This document shows, piece after piece, positions 43,874-51,211 of a stretch of 64,000 nt of DNA. Each line of letters starts with the position of its first letter. The first letter of the stretch is position 1. A program made the position numbers and the translations under genes. This stretch comes from CAZCAC01 sp964496575 (GTDB taxonomy: Bacteria; Planctomycetota; UBA1135; GCA-002686595). The stretch covers positions 1-64,000 of the forward strand of contig CAZCAC010000018.1 in assembly GCA_964496575.1 (NCBI GenBank), written 5' to 3'. Under the pieces are notes generated by a model. The model did no database searches. It was not told where the DNA came from and worked only from the letters and a program-made list of their open reading frames with translations.

Positions 43874-43907
43874 CCGCCCGTCCACCCTGATACGGGCGGA
43901 CGGGCGG
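43874..43907. repeat. 10-bp GC hairpin in the tad leader
   Basis: CCGCCCGTCC and GGACGGGCGG pair perfectly around a 14-nt loop. Six A follow on the plus strand (six T precede it on the minus strand), so it does not read as a terminator for tad. It may be a regulatory structure or protein-binding site. Confidence 0.45.
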
Positions 43908-44138
43908 GCCAAAAAAGATGCCGGGCAGACCGAAGGGTGATGGCCCCCCTGTCGGTCTGACCCGGTCCATTCCCCCACCCTCTAAAGGTCTTTTCGCGGT
44001 GGAAGGAGCACCTCTATTCCGAAAAAACATGGGGAATCCGCGTTCGCTCGAGACAGCAGTGCGATTTCGAGCCTTTCCGGGTGGAGGAACACTCCGACCG
44101 GGTCGGCCGGGAGCGATTTCGCTCTCATCTCTCACCGC

Positions 44139-44822
44139 TCACAGCTCGATCCGCTCGCGGATCGACGCGTGCGCCCCCTCGCCGATGACCACGTGGTCGA
44201 GCAGGGGGATCCCCAGCAGCCGGCCGGCGTCGGCCAGGCGCCGGCTCACCGCCAGGTCCTCCCGGGAGGGCTCGGGGTCCCCGGAGGGATGGTTGTGGAC
44301 GACGATGATCGCCGCCGCCGCGTCGCGGATCGCCGGGGAGAAGACCTCACGCGGGTGCACCAGCGAGGTGGTCAGGGTGCCCTCCGAGACCCGGTGGCAG
44401 CCGCGCAGGCGGTGGCGTCCGTCCAGGAGCAGGACGTAGAAGGTCTCCCGCTCGACGCCGCGGAGCTTGGGAGCCATCAGGCGGTACACGCCGGCCGGGG
44501 TGCGAACGGTATCGCTCCGGGCCCAGCGCTCCTCCTCCACCCGCCGCCCCAGGTCGAAGATCGCGACCAGCCGCCGGCACTCCTCCGGGGAGAGTAAGGT
44601 CTCCGCGGCGAGCCGCTCGGCCGACGCGCGGGAGAGCGAGACGATTCCACACCGATCGAGCAGCCCGAGCAGCGAGGCCCCTCCATCCCCGGCCGCCGGC
44701 GAGAGCGCGGCCCTCAGGAGCCGCCTGGTCTCCACCGGCGCCGCCGACTTCTCCTGGGATGACCGCTGCTGCCGGCCCATCTCTTCGAACACGCATTCCC
44801 CCCGCGGGTCCTCCGGGGTCAT
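44139..44822 (-). CDS. radC: RadC family JAB1/MPN-type protein
   Basis: 227 aa. An N-terminal helix-hairpin-helix-like part (about 30-100) is followed by the RadC metal-dependent JAB domain: YVLLLDGRHRLRGCHRVSEGTL, the E of VHPREVF and the signature VVHNHPSGDPEPSREDLAVSRRL with D at LLDHVVIG. The HxH...D zinc ligands are intact. The true function of RadC is unclear; despite the name it is not established as a DNA repair enzyme. The ATG at 44822 has GGAGG six bases upstream, directly preceded by a hairpin. Confidence 0.92.
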   Translation of the reverse strand: MTPEDPRGECVFEEMGRQQRSSQEKSAAPVETRRLLRAALSPAAGDGGASLLGLLDRCGIVSLSRASAERLAAETLLSPEECRRLVAIFDLGRRVEEERWARSDTVRTPAGVYRLMAPKLRGVERETFYVLLLDGRHRLRGCHRVSEGTLTTSLVHPREVFSPAIRDAAAAIIVVHNHPSGDPEPSREDLAVSRRLADAGRLLGIPLLDHVVIGEGAHASIRERIEL

Positions 44823-44825
44823 CGG

Positions 44826-44863
44826 CGGCCTCCGTTCCTCCGGTGCTGGTGCTGCGGAGGAAC
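44826..44863 (-). promoter_or_regulatory. radC ribosome binding site with adjacent hairpin
   Basis: A perfect 9-bp stem (GTTCCTCCG with CGGAGGAAC, 44834-44863) whose 3' arm itself contains GGAGG lies immediately before the actual Shine-Dalgarno GGAGG (44828-44832). Pairing could modulate access to the start region. Confidence 0.35.
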
Positions 44864-45128
44864 GACTTCCCCCTCCCCACAGTGACGCCTCCTCGCGGGA
44901 GTGGTCACGCGGGGAATCGGCAAATCAACGACTCGAGGAGCTCCACGGGGCCGCCGGCCGGGCCAGCGGAAATGAGGATTCGAAACCCACGCCGGAGTCA
45001 ATCGGGCCCCGGATCCTTCCCAACTTCGATCCTGGCGGAGAACGCGAGTCGTGCCCGCCCCGATCCGTGCCGATTCAACTAGCTGGAGAGATCGCCAGGT
45101 CGATCCAAATCGGGCAACAACACTGATC
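44864..45128. other. Intergenic sequence upstream of radC
   Basis: No gene or repeat seen. It probably contains the radC promoter on the minus strand, but no clear -35/-10 pair stands out. Confidence 0.4.
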
Positions 45129-45236
45129 ATGAACATCCTCTCCGGCGCCATGGTTCTGCTCATCGTCTGGGCAGTCGAGGTGCTCTTCTTCCTCTACTCG
45201 TACCGACTCTTCTCCCGCTCATTGCGCGGGGCTTGA
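45129..45236 (+). CDS. Possible 35-aa single-span membrane peptide
   Basis: MNILSGAMVLLIVWAVEVLF followed by FLYSYRLFSRSLRGA: one hydrophobic helix with a basic C-terminus, a plausible small membrane protein. There is no Shine-Dalgarno (the upstream sequence is AACAACACTGATC). A longer in-frame start exists at 45051. Support is only the strong hydrophobic run in a gene-poor region. Confidence 0.25.
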   Translation: MNILSGAMVLLIVWAVEVLFFLYSYRLFSRSLRGA

Positions 45237-45277
45237 GCCGCGTCCAGCTCTTCTCGGGTTCTCATCCTCCTTTCGTT

Positions 45278-45300
45278 CACCCGGAGGGCTCCTCCCGGTG
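45278..45300. repeat. Imperfect 10-bp hairpin
   Basis: CACCCGGAGG, loop GCT, CCTCCCGGTG with one mismatch. It lies 42 nt after the small membrane peptide frame and 128 nt from the convergent peptidase stop. It could serve as a terminator. Confidence 0.3.
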
Positions 45301-45427
45301 AACCCACTCGGGCAACGCGCCGGTCCATCACCCTCGGCGTGGCACACAACTGACGGGATGCTATCGCAGGGGGGCAACCGCACTCGGGATCGGTTGCTCC
45401 CCGTTCAATTCGCCCGGGTCGCCCCGC

Positions 45428-46639
45428 CTACAGACTCGCTTCCAGGTCCCTCAGGACCGCGCCGAGCTCGACCCCCATCCGCTCGCTGAAGGTCTGCCCG
45501 CAGGCGCGGCCCTCGCTGCAGCCCGCGACCATCTCGTAGAGGATGCGCTCGCCGTACCAGCGCTCGAGAAAGGCGACCAGGGCGAGCGCCTGGGCGTAGC
45601 CGCGCTCGATCTTCTCCCGGTCGGTCCAGCTCGCGAGGCTGCCCTTCAGCTCGTCCAGGGCGAAGAGAGAATGACCTTCGAGGCGTTTCCGGGCGTTCCC
45701 CACCCGCGTGGCGCGCTCGTCGAGGTGGACGAGCTCGTGCCACTGCGCCAGCCCCTCGTTGAGCCACGCGGGAACGTCCGACCCGCCGACCTCCTTGACG
45801 AAGGCGTGAATCAGCTCGTGACGGAGCACCCGCTCGAGCTCGGAGCGCTGTTCGTCGAAGTCGGTCAGGGGGATCCGGACCACGCCGTCGTAGACCCCAC
45901 CGGCCCAGTGACCGATGCCGGTCAGCTCGCTGAACTCCTCGCGCCGGTAGATCACCACGCGGATCTTCGCCGCCCCCCTGTCCACCGGATAGTACCCGAA
46001 GACCTGAGTGAACTCCGCGTAGGCGTACTCGAGCGCGGAGGTGATGATGACGTGCCCGCGGTGCAGCAGGTCGGTCCGGCTGCCGTCGTAGGAGAGACGA
46101 AAGTGCTCGGTCTCGTCGGTCCAGAAGTCCTTCTCCGTCTCGGCGGTCTTCTCCCATCGCTCCAGGAGCTTGCCCAGGTCCTCTCGATCGGGCGCGAGGG
46201 TGGTCGCCCGCCTCAGGAGCGCGATCGGCCCCTGGATGTCCGCCTCCGTGGCGTACCTCGCCCGCGCCAGCCGGGTGAGCGCCTCGGCCAGGTTGGAGGA
46301 GAAGACCGGTTCGTCCGGCTCTCCCTCGTGGCACTCCTCGAAGAGGGTGACCGCCTCCTCCAGCCGTTCCGCCTCGAGCGCCGCGATCGCCCGGTCGTTG
46401 AGCTCCGAGAGGAAGGCGGCGATCGACTCGCCGGGGATCTCCGGCTCGACCGCGGTATACCCGCCGTTGCCCACCTCGCGCCTCACCGGGTTCGTCTCGG
46501 GCCGCCCGTCGGCCACGACCGGGTCGGCCGTCCCGTCCTGGTGGCCTCCGCCGGTGAACAGGTCGCGGCCGAAGTAGAGAGCCGAGAGGAGCCCCACCAC
46601 GCCGACCAGGCTCAAGCCGATGGCGTCACCTCGACTCAT
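45428..46639 (-). CDS. Membrane-anchored gluzincin metallopeptidase (peptidase MA-like) with TPR region
   Basis: 403 aa. An N-terminal transmembrane helix (IGLSLVGVVGLLSALYFG) is followed by a TPR-like segment (IAALEAERLEEAVTLFEECHEGEPDEPVFSSNLAEALTRLARAR, about 75-145). The zinc peptidase core has RVLRHELIHAFVKEVGG (HExxH, about residue 275) and PAWLNEGLAQW, whose Glu is the third zinc ligand of gluzincins. The catalytic Glu is present, so it should be active, in the periplasm or outside. The substrate is unknown. It is transcribed just after the cysteine-cluster gene with a 28-nt gap. Confidence 0.82.
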   Translation of the reverse strand: MSRGDAIGLSLVGVVGLLSALYFGRDLFTGGGHQDGTADPVVADGRPETNPVRREVGNGGYTAVEPEIPGESIAAFLSELNDRAIAALEAERLEEAVTLFEECHEGEPDEPVFSSNLAEALTRLARARYATEADIQGPIALLRRATTLAPDREDLGKLLERWEKTAETEKDFWTDETEHFRLSYDGSRTDLLHRGHVIITSALEYAYAEFTQVFGYYPVDRGAAKIRVVIYRREEFSELTGIGHWAGGVYDGVVRIPLTDFDEQRSELERVLRHELIHAFVKEVGGSDVPAWLNEGLAQWHELVHLDERATRVGNARKRLEGHSLFALDELKGSLASWTDREKIERGYAQALALVAFLERWYGERILYEMVAGCSEGRACGQTFSERMGVELGAVLRDLEASL

Positions 46640-46667
46640 CGCTCGCCTTCCTCATCACTGGTTCGGC

Positions 46668-47513
46668 TCATCTCTCGGTGTCGGGGGTCGCTCCCGCGGC
46701 GCCGCGGCTCCGCAGCATCGCCGGGAAGACTCCGTACGACGCAGGGTAGCCCATCTTCCGCTCCACCCGACGAATCCGGGCGAGGAACCTCTCGTGCAGC
46801 TCCTGCCGCTCGGGCTCCCCGACCGGATCGCAGAAGAAGGTCCGGCAGCCGAGCGGTCGCCCCTCGCGCGCGGTGCAGCGGCGGTCTCGCTGGTACGGAC
46901 AGCGCCCGGGAGCTTCCGGAGTCGGTGGGTCCGGATGGAGGGACAGCGCGTAGTCCACCTCCAGCGCGGTGGCGAACAGCTCGTGCCCGTAGCTCTCGAA
47001 GTGGCAGCACGAACCGCGCTGGACGCACTCGGCGGGCAGCTCGCCGATCCGGGCGTCGACCTCTGCATAGAGCGACGACCGCTCCGCGAAAGCACGCTCC
47101 CGGAGCAGCGTGTCCGGTTCGACGACGATTCCCGGACAGGTCCGGCGCGCGAGCTCGAAGGCCTCGGGGTCCTCGAGGATCGAGGGCCAGAAGGGAAAGG
47201 AACGGCAGTGCCGTGGACGCGCCGGGTATACGCTGCACTCGCGCGCGGCGCGCAGGAGCACGCACGCTCCCCCCGAGTCCCCGGCACCGACGGCCTCTCG
47301 GAGCGAAAGGGAGACCCCGCGCCGGGGATCGGGTGACCGCCGCAAGTAGGCGTCCGCGAACGCCTCGGCGCTCATGCGCAGGGCGGCGGCCAGGGCCTCG
47401 ACCTCGTCCTCCTCGACCCACACCTGCCCCGTTCCCCCACTGCAGCAGCGGCCGCTTCGCTGGCACGTGAAGCGAAAGGGCACGACCCCGGTGAGTCCCG
47501 GTTGTTCCGTCAC
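46668..47513 (-). CDS. YkgJ-type cysteine-cluster protein with duplicated cluster
   Basis: 281 aa, about twice a normal YkgJ domain. The first half has CQRSGRCCSG (residue 17), CVLL..., CSVYPARPRHCRSFPFW. The second half repeats the pattern: CVQRGSCCHF, CPYQRDRRCTAREGRPLGCRTFFCD. Such proteins bind iron, zinc or an Fe-S cluster; the precise cofactor is not settled. Both copies look complete. It lies 16 nt after the kinase gene and 28 nt before the peptidase gene, so the three probably form one transcript. Confidence 0.85.
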   Translation of the reverse strand: MTEQPGLTGVVPFRFTCQRSGRCCSGGTGQVWVEEDEVEALAAALRMSAEAFADAYLRRSPDPRRGVSLSLREAVGAGDSGGACVLLRAARECSVYPARPRHCRSFPFWPSILEDPEAFELARRTCPGIVVEPDTLLRERAFAERSSLYAEVDARIGELPAECVQRGSCCHFESYGHELFATALEVDYALSLHPDPPTPEAPGRCPYQRDRRCTAREGRPLGCRTFFCDPVGEPERQELHERFLARIRRVERKMGYPASYGVFPAMLRSRGAAGATPDTER

Positions 47514-47529
47514 CGCGGCGGTCCCGACA

Positions 47530-48603
47530 TCAGCGACCGCGACCCGTGGACGGCCCGCGCCGCCCTCGGCTCCTCGGGCGCGTCTCGCGGGAGTAGTCCA
47601 GGCTGGCGCGTCCGTCGAGCTGGGTGTTGACGTCCTCGATCAACTCCTCCCACGACTGGTAGCGGACGTCCTTGTCCTTGGCCATCATCTTCTCCACGAA
47701 GTAGTGCAGGTGCGGAGAGAGACCGCGGCTCTTGAGCTCGGGCGAGGACAGGGACTCCATGATCTGCATCCGCAGGGTCTCCCGGTCGTCGGAGCTCTCG
47801 AACGGCAAGCGGCCGATCACCAGCTGGAAGAGCGTCACCCCCAGGCTGTAGATGTCGCTGCGCAGGTCGGCCCTCGCTCCGCCGCGCGCCTGCTCCGGAG
47901 AGAGGTACGCGACCGTGCCGACCGTGCTCTCGGTCGAGACGGGCCGGCTGTTCTCCCCCGCCGCGAAGCCGAGGTCGATCAGCTTCACCGCCCCGCGTCC
48001 GGTGAGCATGATGTTCCCCGGCTTGACGTCGCGGTGGATCACCCCCTGGTCGTGGAGATAGAGGAGCACCTCGGCGACCTCCACCACGATGCGCAGGGCG
48101 GCGTCCTCCTCCAGCGCCTGCCCGCGGTCGAGGATCTCCAGCAGGGTCGCTCCCTCGACGAACTCCATCCGCGTGAAGTACGTCTCCCCACTTCGGGCGA
48201 CCCCGTAGCCGGCCACCAGGGACTCGTGCTCGAGGCTCTCCAGCAGCCTCGCCTCGGAGATGAAGGCGCGGCGCGTCGGCGCGTCCTGGGTGCTCCGGCG
48301 GTTGAGCACCTTGAGCGCGAGCACCCGACCGGTCTTCTTCTCCCTGGCCCGGAACACGTCCGCGGTCCCTCCGGTCCCGACCCGCCCCAGGATCTGGTAG
48401 CCGGGGATCTCGGGGATCTCCCCTCCGTTCGTCCGCCGCATCTTGGCCACCCAGGCGGCGTCCTTCCCGAGGACCTCGATGAGGAGGTCGTCGAGCGCCT
48501 CTCCCTGCTGGATCCTCGGCACGACCGCCTCCGCCTCGTCGCGTTCGAGGTGGCCGCGGTGAACCAGGAGAGCGAGAAACTGAACCTCGGTGGTGGGGGT
48601 CAT
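47530..48603 (-). CDS. Soluble Ser/Thr protein kinase (Hanks type)
   Basis: 357 aa. A short N-terminal extension (about 70 residues; LLIEVLGKDAAWVAKMRR) precedes a full kinase domain: glycine loop GRVGTGGTADVFRA, VAIK-equivalent LALKVL, catalytic loop VIHRDVKPGNIML, metal-binding DLGFA (DLG in place of DFG), activation end LSPEQARGG and DIYSLGVTLFQLVIGRLPF. No transmembrane helix or sensor domain follows, only a basic tail. It is divergent from the ClpB-like ATPase and heads a three-gene operon. It might phosphorylate ligands for the FHA protein at 28241-30148, which is speculation. Confidence 0.92.
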   Translation of the reverse strand: MTPTTEVQFLALLVHRGHLERDEAEAVVPRIQQGEALDDLLIEVLGKDAAWVAKMRRTNGGEIPEIPGYQILGRVGTGGTADVFRAREKKTGRVLALKVLNRRSTQDAPTRRAFISEARLLESLEHESLVAGYGVARSGETYFTRMEFVEGATLLEILDRGQALEEDAALRIVVEVAEVLLYLHDQGVIHRDVKPGNIMLTGRGAVKLIDLGFAAGENSRPVSTESTVGTVAYLSPEQARGGARADLRSDIYSLGVTLFQLVIGRLPFESSDDRETLRMQIMESLSSPELKSRGLSPHLHYFVEKMMAKDKDVRYQSWEELIEDVNTQLDGRASLDYSRETRPRSRGRRGPSTGRGR

Positions 48604-48806
48604 AGGCAGTGCGTCGGATGAAGTGGGCCGTAGTTAAGCCCTTTCTCGTGTAAACCGTCCCCCCTTTTTTCCAAGGATCGACAGACCCGGTCAAGTCTCG
48701 TGGTCAGCGACTCCGAAACCTCTGAAACCGCGGGGAAAGCCAGCACGCCAAGGGCTGATTGTCCCCCCCTATACCCTCGCGCCGCTCACCCAGCTACACA
48801 GGGCCC

Positions 48807-50132
48807 GTGTCCCAGCAGAGAAGAACCAGCGTCCATCGCTATTTCGAGCTTGCGGATTCCTTCGTGGAGGTCCGCCAGATCGAACCGGAGACCGTCGAGG
48901 CGGCGGCTCCGAGAAGCCTGGATCGCATCGGCTACCGCCGGTTCGTCATCCAGACGTGCATGCCGCAGTTCACCTCGGAAGTGGTCGAGGAACTCCAGCG
49001 TCTCTTCCCCGAGGACCCCCTGCTCGCCGAGGACCTCCTCTACGACCTCTGCGTCGAGGTGAACCCGGGGCTGGACATCCACACGGTGAGGCTGCGCGGG
49101 GCCTGCGAACGGGAGGGCCTCGCCCCTTCCACCCAGACGAAAGAGCGGGACTCCGACGAGGGCCTCCACCGGCGGATGACCCGCGTGGCCCGCAACCTCG
49201 AGCGCCGACTCCGGAAGAAGATCTACGGGCAGGACGAGGCGGTCGCGCAGGTGTGCCAGGCGGTCGACAAGGCCGCGGTCGGACTCTCGGCGCCCGACCG
49301 CCCGCTGAGCAGCTTCCTCTTCGTCGGCCGCACCGGTACCGGCAAGACCGAGCTGGCGCGCCGGCTGGCGATCGAGCTCTCCACCGATCGCCGGGGTACG
49401 GAGCGGGGCAACCTCTTGCGCATCGACTGCAGCGAGTACGCGCTCGCACACGAGTACAGCAAGCTGATCGGCTCGCCTCCCGGCTACGTCGGTCACGACG
49501 AGGGTGGACAGCTGACCAGGCAGCTCACCGAGAATCCCGACGCCGTCGTGCTCTTCGACGAGATCGAGAAGGCGCACCCGCGGATGCACAACATCCTGCT
49601 GCAGATCCTCGAGGAGGGCGCGTTGACCGACGGTCGCGGGAATCGCGTGCGATTCGACCGCAACTTCGTGATTCTCACCTCCAACGCGGGAGCCGATGCG
49701 ATTCGCTCGGCGTCCAACACCGTCGGATTCCATCGCGATTCCCTCCTCGGGAACGAGACGCTGGAAGCGATCACCACGCGAGCCCTCGCGGAGCAGTTCA
49801 GCCCCGAGTTCCTCGGTCGCCTCGATCGGATCATCCAGTTCCAGGAGCTCGACCAGCGCGCCGTGCAGGCGATCGCCACCGATCAGCTCACCGAGCTCGC
49901 CATCCGTGCGAGGAGAAACGGCATCAAGGTCGCGTTCACGCCCGCCGTCGCGCGCCTGGTCGTCGACCGCGGTTTCTCACCGGAGTTCGGAGCGAGAGAG
50001 CTGCGCCACGTCATCCAGCGGGAGATCGAGCCGCCGCTCGCCCAGCTCCTGATGAACAACTCGGTGACCGCGGATCACCTGATCCGGGTCCGGATTCGCA
50101 ACGGCGAGCTCTGCGTCGAGATCGAGGAGTGA
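48807..50132 (+). CDS. Single-module ClpB-D2-like AAA+ ATPase
   Basis: 441 aa from a GTG at 48807 (VSQQRRTSVHRYFE); a TTG at 48759 would add 16 residues. A unique N-terminal 120 residues (ELADSFVEVRQIEPETV) precede one AAA+ module that matches the second module of ClpB/ClpA: RRLRKKIYGQDEAVAQV, Walker A FVGRTGTGKTELAR, SPPGYVGHDEGGQLT (pore loop GYVG), Walker B VVLFDEIEKAHP and FSPEFLGRLDRII, FSPEFGARELRHVIQREIEPP (D2-small). The Clp N domain, D1 and the middle coiled coil are missing. Predicted as a protein unfoldase or remodelling ATPase. Divergent from the Ser/Thr kinase operon. Confidence 0.9.
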   Translation: MSQQRRTSVHRYFELADSFVEVRQIEPETVEAAAPRSLDRIGYRRFVIQTCMPQFTSEVVEELQRLFPEDPLLAEDLLYDLCVEVNPGLDIHTVRLRGACEREGLAPSTQTKERDSDEGLHRRMTRVARNLERRLRKKIYGQDEAVAQVCQAVDKAAVGLSAPDRPLSSFLFVGRTGTGKTELARRLAIELSTDRRGTERGNLLRIDCSEYALAHEYSKLIGSPPGYVGHDEGGQLTRQLTENPDAVVLFDEIEKAHPRMHNILLQILEEGALTDGRGNRVRFDRNFVILTSNAGADAIRSASNTVGFHRDSLLGNETLEAITTRALAEQFSPEFLGRLDRIIQFQELDQRAVQAIATDQLTELAIRARRNGIKVAFTPAVARLVVDRGFSPEFGARELRHVIQREIEPPLAQLLMNNSVTADHLIRVRIRNGELCVEIEE

Positions 50133-50206
50133 GCCGCGCGACCGCGCGTTCGCCGTCCCAGTTCACCGGGGCGACCGGTCCCGAACCACGCTGCCGCCCT
50201 TGAACA

Positions 50207-50242
50207 CACAGCCTTGCCGGGGGAACCCCAGGCAAGGCTGTG
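50207..50242 (+). terminator. Extended hairpin after the ClpB-like gene
   Basis: CACAGCCTTGCC and GGCAAGGCTGTG form a perfect 12-bp stem. The loop can extend it by GGGG/CCCC around AA. It lies 75 nt after the stop codon. No T run follows (ATCTTCTAG), so efficiency without Rho is uncertain. Confidence 0.45.
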
Positions 50243-50716
50243 ATCTTCTAGCTCCCCTGCGCGTTGGAAACAGTCCAGCGCGCCCTTGTATGTCGTGGCG
50301 CAAGTATGGGGAGGCATGCGTTATAGCTTTATCTCGGACGGGCAAAAGGTTTTCCCGCGCAGAAAATCGGAGTCGCGTTGGCACGGAGCGCTCGGTCGAC
50401 GCACCGGATCGATTCGCGCGACGTGGGGACAGCGCGGTTGCGACCTCGAAGCGACGTCGCATCGTTCGTGACACGAGAGGCACGAGGCGTGTCCGTCGCC
50501 ACACCGATCATCGGGACTCGCGCGGTGTCACCCGCGCACGGAGACGGAATCGCCTCGCTCCTCGATCGGAAAAAACCCACTTGGCGACACCGTCAGCGCG
50601 GTTGATACCGAGAACGGGAACCTCCGACGCGGGGATCACGGTTGCTTGAACCGCGCGGGCTTCATCTCTCGGAAACGCCTTCGAGTATGCGGATCGTCTC
50701 CGCGATCCCCGGAACC
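50243..50716. other. Intergenic sequence without a convincing gene
   Basis: Several open frames overlap here but all are Arg/Thr-rich and unsupported. The base composition is lower in GC than the flanks. It may hold a promoter for the 34-aa peptide gene that follows or an untranslated RNA; nothing specific was recognised. Confidence 0.4.
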
Positions 50717-50721
50717 AGGAG
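50717..50721 (+). promoter_or_regulatory. Ribosome binding site of the 34-aa peptide gene
   Basis: AGGAG seven bases before the ATG at 50729, an ideal spacing. It is the main evidence that this small frame is translated. Confidence 0.5.
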
Positions 50722-50728
50722 AACTGTC

Positions 50729-50833
50729 ATGGCCCGCGTCGTGGCCCATTGCTTGTGTCGGACGCTCGAAGTACTCATCGTCCTCGGCGTCCTGGGAATG
50801 GCACTGATCATCGACAACTGGACGCGCATCTAG
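50729..50833 (+). CDS. Small membrane peptide, 34 aa
   Basis: MARVVAHCLCRTLEVLIVLG followed by VLGMALIIDNWTRI. One transmembrane helix with a basic, His/Cys-containing N-terminus and a charged C-terminus. The good Shine-Dalgarno (AGGAG, 7-nt spacing) and the surrounding non-coding region support a real small gene. Homology is unknown to me. It is followed 15 nt later by a structured dispersed repeat that may act as its terminator. Confidence 0.5.
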   Translation: MARVVAHCLCRTLEVLIVLGVLGMALIIDNWTRI

Positions 50834-50848
50834 CCTCCGGTAAGACCC

Positions 50849-51001
50849 AGCGCGGGCTGACGCCCGCGACCCGAGCGGTCAACGGACTGTTCGGATCACG
50901 ATTCTCGAGAGCTTCAATGCCCTCTCGAGCCTGCTCAAGCCTGCTCAAGCCTGCTCACGCCTGCTTTCTGCGCGCAGCGCGCAGAAACCGATGCCGAGCA
51001 G
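50849..51001 (+). repeat. Dispersed structured intergenic repeat, copy A
   Basis: Closely similar to 60699-60820 over its length, with an identical stretch GATCACGATTCTCGAGAGC-like core (ATCACGATTCTCGAGAGC). It has a stem CGCGGGC/GCCCGCG (50851-50868) and an 11-bp perfect stem TTTCTGCGCGC/GCGCGCAGAAA (50965-50987). Between them a 10-bp unit GCCTGCTCAA is tandemly repeated three times in this copy, but not in copy B. Confidence 0.8.
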
Positions 51002-51211
51002 AACGGATGTAGTCCTGCTCGAGCGGGAGGCCGCCACCGCACCTCGTTCCGACTGGTGGCTTCCCGTGAGAGCGTGACCGTACAGAGCGGTCGGCGAGTC
51101 CGACTCCCCGGTCGCTCGCAGTTCCAGCAACGCCCCCTCGCGCCGGGGTGACGAGCGGTCGAACCTCCCCTCCGCCTCCGCGATCTCCCCGCGGCGGGGG
51201 AGAGGCCTGAC

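Larger units (their letters stand above)
43417..44138. other. 722-nt region between radC and the tad operon without a convincing gene
   Basis: Open frames here are Arg/Pro/Gly-rich with no recognisable domain. The region is somewhat less GC-rich than its flanks and has A/T tracts (eight A at 43707-43714, six A at 43911-43916). It must hold the tad promoter and a leader of up to several hundred bases. No sigma-54 or classical sigma-70 promoter could be assigned with confidence. Confidence 0.6.

Noticed and set aside
43870..43925. Possible cyclic-di-GMP riboswitch before the tad operon
   Set aside because: Only a simple GC hairpin is seen; the conserved GEMM core bases could not be found.
43505..43978. 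Minus-strand open frame of 157 codons in the tad leader
   Set aside because: No domain, no ribosome binding site, unusual codon use, and interrupted by A/T tracts and a hairpin; treated as non-coding.
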